From Deltaproteobacteria bacterium (lineage in GTDB: Bacteria > Desulfobacterota > Syntrophia > Syntrophales > JAFGHS01), in assembly GCA_016930075.1 (NCBI GenBank), contig JAFGHS010000103.1:1-34234 (forward strand): a DNA stretch of 34,234 bases, read 5' to 3'. The notes below the pieces were generated by a model. That model was not told where the DNA came from, ran no database searches, and saw nothing but the letters and a program-made list of their open reading frames with translations. Made by a program: the position numbers and the translations under genes. Numbering within the stretch: position 1 is the stretch's first letter; the number at the start of each line of letters is the position of its first letter. Shown here piece after piece: positions 1 through 6,607 of this stretch.

Positions 1-86
1 CCGAAGTGGTGGAATCTGGTAGACACGCTATCTTGAGGGGGTAGTGGGTTACGCCCGTCCGGGTTCAAGTCCCGGCTTCGGCACCA
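1..86 (+). tRNA. tRNA-Leu (anticodon GAG), 5' base missing
   Basis: The acceptor stem CCGAAG at 1-6 pairs with the 3' strand at 76-82; the first G of the stem lies just outside the window. The discriminator is A83 and an encoded CCA sits at 84-86. The anticodon stem 28-32/40-44 frames a loop with GAG at 35-37, which reads CTC and CTT. A long class II variable arm (about 45-58) and a T-arm 59-75 with TTCAAGT complete a tRNA-Leu. Confidence 0.96.
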
Positions 87-92
87 TCTATG

Positions 93-141
93 GCGAAAGA
101 GGGTTCACCGCATCTTCGGCAACCCCTCTTTCGCTTTTTTT
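93..141 (+). terminator. Rho-independent terminator of tRNA-Leu
   Basis: An inverted repeat 93-105/121-134 (GCGAAAGAGGGTT against AACCCCTCTTTCGC, one bulged base) is followed by seven T residues at 135-141. It lies seven bases after the tRNA 3' end and fits an intrinsic terminator for the tRNA transcript. Confidence 0.88.
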
Positions 142-160
142 ATGATCATTGGAATACATT

Positions 161-189
161 CGTTTTCGGAAAAGGACGTTTTGTATAAT
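161..189 (+). promoter_or_regulatory. Possible promoter of the outer-membrane protein gene
   Basis: A perfect TATAAT box at 184-189 lies about 65 bases before the ATG at 253. No good -35 hexamer is visible; the bases at 161-166 are T-rich but match TTGACA poorly. The position after the tRNA terminator supports a separate start. Confidence 0.42.
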
Positions 190-252
190 CGTCGAATGCC
201 CTAAATACGGATCATTGACGCATCAGCATGATGGAAAGTGCAGGTGGTTGTT

Positions 253-1053
253 ATGAAAGCAAAAGCAAGGCGAATCAAATACCGGATCGCCTGGTTGCCG
301 GTTCTGTGTCTGTTTGTTGTCTTACATCCTGAGTTTGCCGCAGCCTCAGACTGGTATCTCCGGGGAACGCTTGGTTATGAATGGTCGCGGGCGGCGGATT
401 TTTCCGATACGGATTGCCGATCGACCAACCCACCGGCCTTATTCGGTTTTTCGGCAGGAAGCGACGGGCAGCCCATAGGCGCTTACGGCGATTTCGGGCA
501 CTTCCCGTTAATAGAGGCCGCCGTGGGCCGTCAACTGCTGCCCTGGCTGAGAGCCGATATTGCCTTCGTTTACCGCTTCAATATGGATTATGATGGGAAC
601 GCCAATTTTCTGTCCGTCGGCGCCGATCAGCCCGTTTCAGCCAAGGCGGAGTCTTTAAGCGGCATGGTCAATGTGTTTTTCGATATGGCCGGACTTGTCG
701 GCAAATCATCAGGCCTTTTTCAGCCCTATGTCGGCGGCGGCATCGGCCTGGCCTGGAACAGGATCGATCAGATCACGTTCCTCTTCCCCGATAATACGGG
801 CAAACACAAGATCAGCATAACACCTTCGGGAGACAGAAAAGACTTTGCCTTCATGCTCACCATCGGCACCGGCATCATCCTGACCAAACACCTCACCCTC
901 GATATGGCCTACCGCTACTGCGATCTTGGACGGGTGGGAACGGACCCGGGCAACATGTATATGGATGTGCGGCCTGCCGGAATAACCATCAATGACATTG
1001 ACGCCCCTTTGCGGACGCACGGCATGACGGTCGGCTTGCGATACCGGTTCTGA
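253..1053 (+). CDS. Outer-membrane beta-barrel protein (opacity/Lom-like porin)
   Basis: A 266-residue protein with a cleavable signal peptide (basic start, hydrophobic stretch to about residue 26, then AAASDW). The rest alternates polar and hydrophobic residues with many Gly and aromatic positions, as in eight-stranded outer-membrane barrels, and ends in GLRYRF with the C-terminal Phe used for BAM-dependent assembly. Conserved-looking pieces are a Gly-rich YVGGGIGLAW strand and LDMAYRYCDLG near the end. The ATG at 253 is chosen over the in-frame GTG at 238 because AGGTGG lies about five bases upstream of it. The ligand or structural role cannot be told from sequence. It converges on rmlA with a short gap. 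Confidence 0.8.
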   Translation: MKAKARRIKYRIAWLPVLCLFVVLHPEFAAASDWYLRGTLGYEWSRAADFSDTDCRSTNPPALFGFSAGSDGQPIGAYGDFGHFPLIEAAVGRQLLPWLRADIAFVYRFNMDYDGNANFLSVGADQPVSAKAESLSGMVNVFFDMAGLVGKSSGLFQPYVGGGIGLAWNRIDQITFLFPDNTGKHKISITPSGDRKDFAFMLTIGTGIILTKHLTLDMAYRYCDLGRVGTDPGNMYMDVRPAGITINDIDAPLRTHGMTVGLRYRF

Positions 1054-1089
1054 TGATCACCGGCGCCGAAATGCAGGAAGGCACAACGT

Positions 1090-1956
1090 CTAATCTTTAA
1101 TGATGTTGAGCAGGTATTGACCGTACTGATTCTTGCTCATGGGCTCGGCCATACGGATCAACTGATCCTTCGTAATGTAGCCTTTATTGTAGGCAATCTC
1201 TTCAAGGCAGGCGATCTTCAATCCCTGGCGGTGTTCAATCGTCGCGATGAAGTTGCCGGCTTCGAGAAGGCTTTCGTGCGTTCCCGTATCCAGCCACGCA
1301 ATCCCCCGCCCCAACCGTTCGACCTTGAGTGCGGAGCGCCTCAGGTATTCTCTGTTGACATCCGTAATTTCCAGTTCACCGCGGGGCGAAGGCTTCAGAT
1401 TCCTCGCAATATCCGCCACCATGTTGTCATAAAAATATAAACCGACTACAGCGTAGGTGGATTTGGGTCTTGCCGGTTTTTCCTCTATGCTGACCGCTCT
1501 TCCCTGATCGTCAAATTCCACAACGCCGTATCGTTCGGGATCCTTTACCCGGTAGCCGAAGACCAGGGCGCCGTCCGTCGTCCTGCCCGCCTTTTCAAGG
1601 ATTCCTGTCAGCCCGTAACCATAGAAGATGTTGTCTCCCAGAATCAAACAGACATTGTCGCGGCCCATAAACGGCTCACCGATGATAAAGGCCTGCGCCA
1701 GACCGCCGGGATAGGGCTGCTCCGCATAAGAAAGCGTCAAGCCCAATGCGGACCCGTCGCCGAAAAGATTCTTATAAAGCGGCAGGTCCTGGGGCGTGGA
1801 GATGATGAGAATTTCTCTGATGCCGGCAAGCATCAGGATCGACAGGGGATAATAGATCATCGGCTTGTCGAAAACCGGCAACAGCTGCTTGGACACGGAA
1901 ATCGTAACCGGATAAAGGCGGGTGCCCGCACCGCCCGCAAGGATGATGCCTTTCAT
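1090..1956 (-). CDS. rmlA: Glucose-1-phosphate thymidylyltransferase
   Basis: This cytoplasmic enzyme joins dTTP and glucose-1-phosphate to give dTDP-glucose, the first step towards dTDP-L-rhamnose and other dTDP-sugars. The 288-residue length is that of the short RmlA class. Visible motifs are the N-terminal nucleotide loop [11 protein letters not shown] with [15 protein letters not shown] with the metal-binding Asp, GVVEFDD, SIEEKP, and [11 protein letters not shown] near residue 220. It lies 32 bases behind the RHH-PilZ gene on the same strand, so the two are probably co-transcribed. No rmlB, rmlC or rmlD is in the window. A GGAAAGG ribosome site precedes the ATG by about eleven bases. Confidence 0.95.
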   Translation of the reverse strand: MKGIILAGGAGTRLYPVTISVSKQLLPVFDKPMIYYPLSILMLAGIREILIISTPQDLPLYKNLFGDGSALGLTLSYAEQPYPGGLAQAFIIGEPFMGRDNVCLILGDNIFYGYGLTGILEKAGRTTDGALVFGYRVKDPERYGVVEFDDQGRAVSIEEKPARPKSTYAVVGLYFYDNMVADIARNLKPSPRGELEITDVNREYLRRSALKVERLGRGIAWLDTGTHESLLEAGNFIATIEHRQGLKIACLEEIAYNKGYITKDQLIRMAEPMSKNQYGQYLLNIIKD

Positions 1957-1988
1957 GAAACATTAAACCTTTCCAATGGGAAACTGCT

Positions 1989-2498
1989 TTACATCAGGTA
2001 AGATTGCAACTTCTTGTAGCTTTTGAAGTCGGCATCGGTAATGACGGCGCCGATGTAAACACCGTCCGTGCAATCGCTTTCATGTCGCGGTTCGCAATCC
2101 AGGCTGATCGGAATATTGTCGTTAGGCAGTGTAAAGATAATCTGAAATTTCGTTGTCTGTCCATCCCTTTGGACGTCAACTTTTGCATCAATGGGAATGG
2201 AAATTTTAAGGCCTCCGAGCGAAAGGTCCATTAATGACGCGGCATTGAGTCTGGCCTTCCCGGATTCATAATGCCCGGATTCATAATGGTTGATAAACGC
2301 CGGGATAGATATTTGTTTTCTCGGATACCTGCGCCTTTCACTGTTAACGTTGTTGATGGCGTTCTTCTCCTTGAGGAAATTCATCAGGGCAATTTCGATC
2401 ATCGACGACAAGGACCTGCGCTCTTGTTTGGCAATCTTGCTCATGGCTTCGTGTAAAGTCTTGCTCGCTCTGAAACATATAAGACTTTCTTTCTTCAT
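1989..2498 (-). CDS. Ribbon-helix-helix/PilZ fusion protein, putative c-di-GMP-responsive regulator
   Basis: A 169-residue soluble protein in two parts. Residues 4-45 have the pattern of a ribbon-helix-helix DNA-binding fold: a short strand (SLICFRAS), a helix (TLHEAMSKIAKQE), a turn with RRSLSS, and a second helix ending FLKEK. From about 54 a PilZ domain follows, with the c-di-GMP motif R56-x3-R60 and D91-L-S93-L-G-G96. From family knowledge PilZ binds c-di-GMP and RHH domains bind DNA as dimers; that the protein is a c-di-GMP-controlled transcription factor is inference. The ATG at 2498 is preferred because GAGGTGA precedes it at normal distance; the GTG at 2507 and ATG at 2504 overlap or crowd that site. 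An in-frame duplication gives HYESGHYESG at residues 71-80. It sits 32 bases upstream of rmlA. Confidence 0.82.
   Translation of the reverse strand: MKKESLICFRASKTLHEAMSKIAKQERRSLSSMIEIALMNFLKEKNAINNVNSERRRYPRKQISIPAFINHYESGHYESGKARLNAASLMDLSLGGLKISIPIDAKVDVQRDGQTTKFQIIFTLPNDNIPISLDCEPRHESDCTDGVYIGAVITDADFKSYKKLQSYLM
2259..2288 (-). repeat. 15-bp in-frame tandem duplication in the RHH-PilZ gene
   Basis: CCCGGATTCATAATG occurs twice in direct succession, adding one extra copy of the five residues HYESG near the start of the PilZ domain. The copies are identical apart from the outer edges, which suggests a recent slippage event. Confidence 0.8.
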
Positions 2499-2578
2499 GA
2501 CCATCACCTCGCACTAAAATATTTGCTTTTATCCGTCTTCAAACAATAATATGGAGCAAATGTATACGCCCGTTTTTT

Positions 2579-2598
2579 GATTACAATGGATTACAATG
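2579..2598 (-). repeat. 10-bp tandem repeat upstream of the RHH-PilZ gene, possible operator
   Basis: GATTACAATG is repeated twice without a gap. On the coding strand of the regulator this reads CATTGTAATC twice, about 80-100 bases before its ATG. Two sites spaced by ten bases lie on the same DNA face, as is usual for neighbouring RHH dimers. The operator role is inference. Confidence 0.45.
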
Positions 2599-2750
2599 GT
2601 TCCCCGCTGCTTTTATTGACGTTTATTCAGATTGCCGTAAAAACGTTCCGAGACATGATTTGCACGTATACATGAAAAAATATTAATTGTAAAACACCTT
2701 TTATATGAGAAACAAAAAAATATCCTATTCAGGACAAAACCGCCGGCCAC

Positions 2751-2828
2751 GTCATATCGGCGAAAGCCGGCATCCAAAAATATCAAGTGTTTACAAAAGC
2801 ACTGGACCCCGGTTTTCGCCGGGGTGAC
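2751..2828. repeat. Pair of inverted REP-like palindromic repeats
   Basis: Two 26-base units face each other: 2751-2776 and, inverted, 2803-2828, with 20 of 26 positions matching. The right unit contains the palindrome CCCCGG-TTTTCG-CCGGGG; the left is more worn. The outer edges are GTCA and the inner edges TCCA/TGGA. The right unit is read through by the VanZ-like gene and supplies its last codons. Similar units are dispersed in many proteobacterial genomes. Confidence 0.8.
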
Positions 2829-3972
2829 GACTTTTTACGAAAGCGTTAACGATAAAAACGCCGATGAATGTTCCCACCATATTGTTTACCAAATCCACAA
2901 GCGACGAATCCCTGGCGGGGAGACAGGCTTGAGTCAACTCGACAAGCAAACTGAGCCCTATCCCCGCCATTATCGTAAGAAGACAGACCGTCGTTCTTCG
3001 GCAGTCCGTCTGTTTCAACAGCAACATGCAAAAGAAAAATCCCCAAGGGATGAACCCAAGGATGTTAACCACGATATCATGACTGAAAGAGTCTCGCCAT
3101 TTGGAGTCGTTTTGCCGGTAAGTCGATAAAACGATCTTCCTTAAAGGTTTGAAAACATCCGGAATCATCAGAACATCATCCGGCCTGATCACATTGCGGA
3201 CGATGTTCCCCTCCCGCTCGTAGAATGGATAAAGCCCGACGAGACTTTTTTCCTTTTTAAGCGAGTATGGATCATTCAGCATCCAGGACAGGTAATTGCC
3301 GGCCACCTCATCCGGCGTCAAGGCGCGATGATAGACAGCCATTCCCAGAATATTACCGGGCCAGTAACCCTGGCCGGCAGGCGAATTGCCCATGACAAGG
3401 CGTATATCCCGCGACGTCACGCCTTTGAGCAAACGGTAGCGGGGATAATCCTTTGCGCGTCGGCCGTTTATAAATATGGCCGTCCCGTTCTTTTCCGATA
3501 CGACCGTGATGAAGACATCTTTATTTTTTAGAAGGGCGTTTCGATATCCGATTTCCTGATACCCTTTTCCGGATTTACGGTTGCGCTGATCGGCCGTTCT
3601 GCTGCGAATGACCAGGTGGGACTTCCACTGTCCGAGAGAAAATATATCGGGATTCAGACCGTCGTAAAAGGACAGCACGGCGGGCAGATTGCTTGTCTCC
3701 TGATGCGGATAAAGCCACAGCTCCAGGGTCATTTCGCCGTCGGGAAACAGCAAATTACCCTGCTTCCAGCCGGGGGACGCACTGAAAATAATTCCCTGAC
3801 CGTAAATTTGGATGCCGTTTGTGTCGGGCAGCCATTTTACTTTATTGGGAGGAAAAAAGTTAAAAGGCCAAAGGCCCGCCGTCAGGATAATGATGATCAG
3901 GAAAAAACAGATTGCCCTTAACAATCCCCGGCGATGATCGAATACGCGCATCGCCTCGCCAAACCTTTTCAT
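2791..3972 (-). CDS. LamG-like/VanZ-like membrane protein with repeat-derived C-terminus
   Basis: About 393 residues. A membrane segment near residues 18-38 is followed by an extracytoplasmic region of roughly 200 residues that looks like a concanavalin A-type LamG/laminin-G jelly roll (EMTLELWLYP, FINGRRAKDY, GMAVYHRALTPDEVAGNY). The last third is VanZ-like: VNILGFIPWGFF, two more membrane stretches, SLLVELTQACLPARDSSLVDLVNNMVGT. VanZ proteins are linked to glycopeptide resistance in enterococci, but most relatives have no known role. The tail SRHPGENRGPVLL is translated from a REP-like repeat and is not part of the family. The ATG at 3972 overlaps the stop of the M48 protease gene (TGATG); a GTG one codon earlier is possible. 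Confidence 0.82.
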   Translation of the reverse strand: MKRFGEAMRVFDHRRGLLRAICFFLIIIILTAGLWPFNFFPPNKVKWLPDTNGIQIYGQGIIFSASPGWKQGNLLFPDGEMTLELWLYPHQETSNLPAVLSFYDGLNPDIFSLGQWKSHLVIRSRTADQRNRKSGKGYQEIGYRNALLKNKDVFITVVSEKNGTAIFINGRRAKDYPRYRLLKGVTSRDIRLVMGNSPAGQGYWPGNILGMAVYHRALTPDEVAGNYLSWMLNDPYSLKKEKSLVGLYPFYEREGNIVRNVIRPDDVLMIPDVFKPLRKIVLSTYRQNDSKWRDSFSHDIVVNILGFIPWGFFFCMLLLKQTDCRRTTVCLLTIMAGIGLSLLVELTQACLPARDSSLVDLVNNMVGTFIGVFIVNAFVKSRHPGENRGPVLL

Positions 3973-4925
3973 CACTTGCTGCGCTGTGCCGAGGCCAGTT
4001 GCTTGGCTCTGTTGAAAGCCGGCGTGTTTATGGTTGCCTTCTCCGCGGAGGGACTCTTCATGGCCATCTCATTCATCTGCGCCACCCTTTCCTCACTGGG
4101 CGGGTGCGTGCTCATGGCATCGGACAGGCTTTTCATGACAGGGTTTCCGCTTTTACCGGCATTTTTCTCCACCTCAAGCAGCTTTTCATAAAATTTCCCG
4201 ACCTCATCTTTATGATATCCGGCGCCGACGGCAAGTTTGAACCCGATCCGGTCGGCTTCCATTTCGTCCTCCCGTGAATTTGCAAGGAACGTATATTTCT
4301 GGACAAGGAGCCCGCCGCCCGCACCGACGGCGCCGCCGATCATCGCGGCTTTTGCCAGGCACGCAGCGTCGCCGTCGCGGCACAGCACCATTCCTAATCC
4401 AACGCCGGCGGCAGCGCCGACGATCCCGCCGCCGGCGGCATACAGCCATGTTTTGTTCTTGTTCTTTTCCATGGCGTACATGCGCTCCGCTGAGTGTCTG
4501 GCTATGATATGACCGATTTCATGGGAAACCACCCCGGCAAGCTCCGCTTCATTGGACGCCATGGCGATGAGGGGAGCCGTAACAAATACGGTGCCTGCCG
4601 GCATGGCAAATGCGTTGACATTAACAACATCCACAACCGTAAAGGTATAGTGATAGGGATTCCCCTCCAGTTTGTTTGCCGTAACGATTTTCATCCCGAG
4701 ATTAGAAATGTATTTTTGCAATTCCTGGTTTTGGGCAGGGGGATAATCTTTGAGCATTTTCGGCAGCGCTTCCTTTGTCAGGCGCTGTTCTTCCTGCACG
4801 GTCAGACCTGTTTCCTGACCGACATTATCGCCTTCACGATAACGCGAGCCCGACGTAGCGGCGCATGATAAGAAAAATAATAATGACAACAATAAAAGGA
4901 CAGACGGAATCATTCTCTTTTTCAT
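3972..4925 (-). CDS. M48 family metalloprotease, periplasmic lipoprotein
   Basis: A 317-residue protease related to the BepA/LoiP group, which handle outer-membrane protein quality control. The N-terminus is a lipoprotein signal with Cys21 as the likely lipidated residue (FFLSC). The zinc motif is H135-E-I-G-H139 and a later EDEMEAD segment carries the third ligand. Between them lies a Gly/Ala-rich hydrophobic stretch (GGGIVGAAAGVGLGMVL). The C-terminal THPPSEERVAQM is typical of the family. AAGGAGG five bases before the ATG at 4925 fixes the start, ten codons inside a longer open frame. It is the first gene of a two-gene unit with the VanZ-like gene. Confidence 0.92.
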   Translation of the reverse strand: MKKRMIPSVLLLLSLLFFLSCAATSGSRYREGDNVGQETGLTVQEEQRLTKEALPKMLKDYPPAQNQELQKYISNLGMKIVTANKLEGNPYHYTFTVVDVVNVNAFAMPAGTVFVTAPLIAMASNEAELAGVVSHEIGHIIARHSAERMYAMEKNKNKTWLYAAGGGIVGAAAGVGLGMVLCRDGDAACLAKAAMIGGAVGAGGGLLVQKYTFLANSREDEMEADRIGFKLAVGAGYHKDEVGKFYEKLLEVEKNAGKSGNPVMKSLSDAMSTHPPSEERVAQMNEMAMKSPSAEKATINTPAFNRAKQLASAQRSK

Positions 4926-5091
4926 GGCTTCCTCCTTACCGTATGGCCGATACATGACCTATGCTCCTGTTTACACGGGAGTATAATGAGGCGCCTTCAT
5001 CAGAGCGCCGCCCGGCGAAAATGCCGTTGACTGTTTTCACGATTTCGCCTGTGAGTAAACCATGATCAGGGCTTCTCTGTCAAGAATTTGC

Positions 5092-5119
5092 AGCCCGGCC
5101 CTTTTAAAATGGCCGGGCT
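5092..5119. repeat. 28-bp near-perfect palindrome
   Basis: AGCCCGGCC at 5092-5100 pairs with GGCCGGGCT at 5111-5119. The ten bases between them read C-TTTT-AAAA-T, so only one base pair of the whole 28 fails to match. There is no T tract on either side, so it is not an ordinary terminator. It lies about 170 bases upstream of the protease gene start. Confidence 0.7.
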
Positions 5120-5324
5120 TAAGTACCCTTGATGCCTTCAACGTCATCCATGCCTCTGATCTGAAAGTTCGTTTCAGCATTCAATTCTGCCAGTACAAGG
5201 AAGACGGTTCAGAAGACGCCGCTCATCATTCCCTGTGGATCATCATGAAAAAGATGGTCGCCGGGGCATCCGGGCTCGATCCGGCTGCGCCCCGTAATCT
5301 TGTTCTAAATGGCTGCCGCTTACA

Positions 5325-5372
5325 ATAAAAAACGCTTCCCCATCCGGCTCACGGAATCATTCGGGAAGCGTT
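5325..5372 (-). terminator. Terminator of the acyl-CoA dehydrogenase operon
   Basis: AACGCTTCCC at 5331-5340 pairs with GGGAAGCGTT at 5363-5372. Read on the minus strand the hairpin is followed by a run of T residues (TTTTATT), about 30 bases after the stop codon of the last gene. Confidence 0.8.
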
Positions 5373-5403
5373 CTTTAATTTTCAAGTTTCAGGTGTATTT
5401 ACA

Positions 5404-6546
5404 TTAATATCCCTTCAGGGCGGCGAAACGATCCTTGTGGAATGTCGCGTCGCCGAAGGTCATTTCCGCGGCCCTGGCGCGCTTCATGTAAAAGCCGATC
5501 TCTTCTTCATCCGTCATACCGTTGCCGCCGAATATCTGCACCGCTTCATTGGTGATGGCGATATAGGCATCCGAGCAGCGCGCCTTGGCTGTAGAGATGA
5601 AAATATCCTTATCCTTGTGATTTTCATCAACAGCCCTGGCCGCCGCCATGACGACGGACCGCGAAAGTTCAACTTCCATATACATCTTTGCCGCCCGGTG
5701 TTTCAGGGCCTGGAACGACCCGATCACCACGTTGAACTGCACGCGTTCCTTCATATAGGCAAGCATGCGGTCAAATGCGCTGCTCATGCCGCCCAGCATT
5801 TCGCCGCACAGGGCTACCGTGGCCAGGTCGATGACCTTTGCCAGAAGCGCGCCGCCTTTGTCGACCTCTCCGACAACATTTGCCGCCGGGACCTTGACGT
5901 CTTTCAACTGCACCTGGGCGACATTCTTGGAATCCAGCCGCCACTGACGGGTAACCGTCATGCCCGCTGCATCCTTGGGAATCAAAAACAGCGTGATGCC
6001 GTCGGCATCGCCGTCCTTCCCGGATGTACGGGCCGATACGATAACAGCATCCGCGCCGTACCCGTCGACAACCTGGGTCTTCTCGCCGTTGAGGACATAA
6101 CCGTCCGCACCTTTAACGGCCGACGTCCCGATATTGCGGATATCGTAGCGTTTGCCTTTTTCCTGGTAACCGACCGCTAATACCTTATCGCCCGCAATAA
6201 TGGGAGTCAGCCACTCTTCACGGAGTTCTTTACTGCCGCCCTGGGCAATGGCCTGACCGGCCAGCATAATGCATGAAATGAACGGCTCCGGGGCCAGGTT
6301 TCTCCCCATCGCTTCCGTCACCAGCACGGTTTCCGCCATACCCAACCCCAGACCGCCATCCTCCTCGGAAAAGAGAATGGCCGTCCATCCCAAATCAGCC
6401 ATCTGCTTCCAGACATCCTTGGAATAGCCCAGCATATCCCTGTCATCGCGAAGCTTTCGCATGCGCGTCACAGGGGAATTATCTTTTATGAATTCTTTGA
6501 CCGTCTGAGCCAGCATGGTCTGTTCTTCGTTGAGAACTAGTTCCAT
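5404..6546 (-). CDS. Acyl-CoA dehydrogenase-like subunit lacking the usual catalytic Glu
   Basis: A 380-residue protein with the three-part acyl-CoA dehydrogenase fold: an N-terminal helical domain (GWTAILFSEEDGGLGLG), a middle beta domain (YVLNGEKTQVVDGYGAD) and a C-terminal helical domain (ITNEAVQIFGGNGMTDEEEIG). At the place where homotetrameric enzymes have YEGT with the catalytic Glu, this one reads TFGDAT, so the base is missing around residue 365. The partner gene just upstream keeps a Glu there. The pair therefore resembles alpha2-beta2 enzymes such as mycobacterial ChsE4-ChsE5. The substrate is unknown. AAGGAG eight bases before the ATG at 6546 decides against the ATG two codons earlier. 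It ends at a clear terminator. Confidence 0.9.
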   Translation of the reverse strand: MELVLNEEQTMLAQTVKEFIKDNSPVTRMRKLRDDRDMLGYSKDVWKQMADLGWTAILFSEEDGGLGLGMAETVLVTEAMGRNLAPEPFISCIMLAGQAIAQGGSKELREEWLTPIIAGDKVLAVGYQEKGKRYDIRNIGTSAVKGADGYVLNGEKTQVVDGYGADAVIVSARTSGKDGDADGITLFLIPKDAAGMTVTRQWRLDSKNVAQVQLKDVKVPAANVVGEVDKGGALLAKVIDLATVALCGEMLGGMSSAFDRMLAYMKERVQFNVVIGSFQALKHRAAKMYMEVELSRSVVMAAARAVDENHKDKDIFISTAKARCSDAYIAITNEAVQIFGGNGMTDEEEIGFYMKRARAAEMTFGDATFHKDRFAALKGY

Positions 6547-6607
6547 GATCATATCTCCTTAAAATGAATTTTTTATAAAAATGTAAAGGGCTCTTTCCGC
6601 CGCCGGC

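Larger units (their letters stand above)
4926..5403. other. 478-base intergenic region with a large palindrome and a terminator
   Basis: No gene is convincing here. An open frame at 5062-5328 lacks a ribosome site, runs through the palindrome at 5092-5119, and its product shows no family pattern. The right end holds the terminator of the acyl-CoA dehydrogenase transcript; the left end should hold the promoter of the protease operon, which I could not place. Confidence 0.6.

Noticed and set aside
5062-5328. 88-codon plus-strand frame in the gene-free stretch
   Set aside because: It crosses the 28-bp palindrome, has no ribosome site and shows no protein-like pattern.
5437-6180. 247-codon plus-strand frame
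   Set aside because: Antisense to the acyl-CoA dehydrogenase gene, no recognisable domain or ribosome site.
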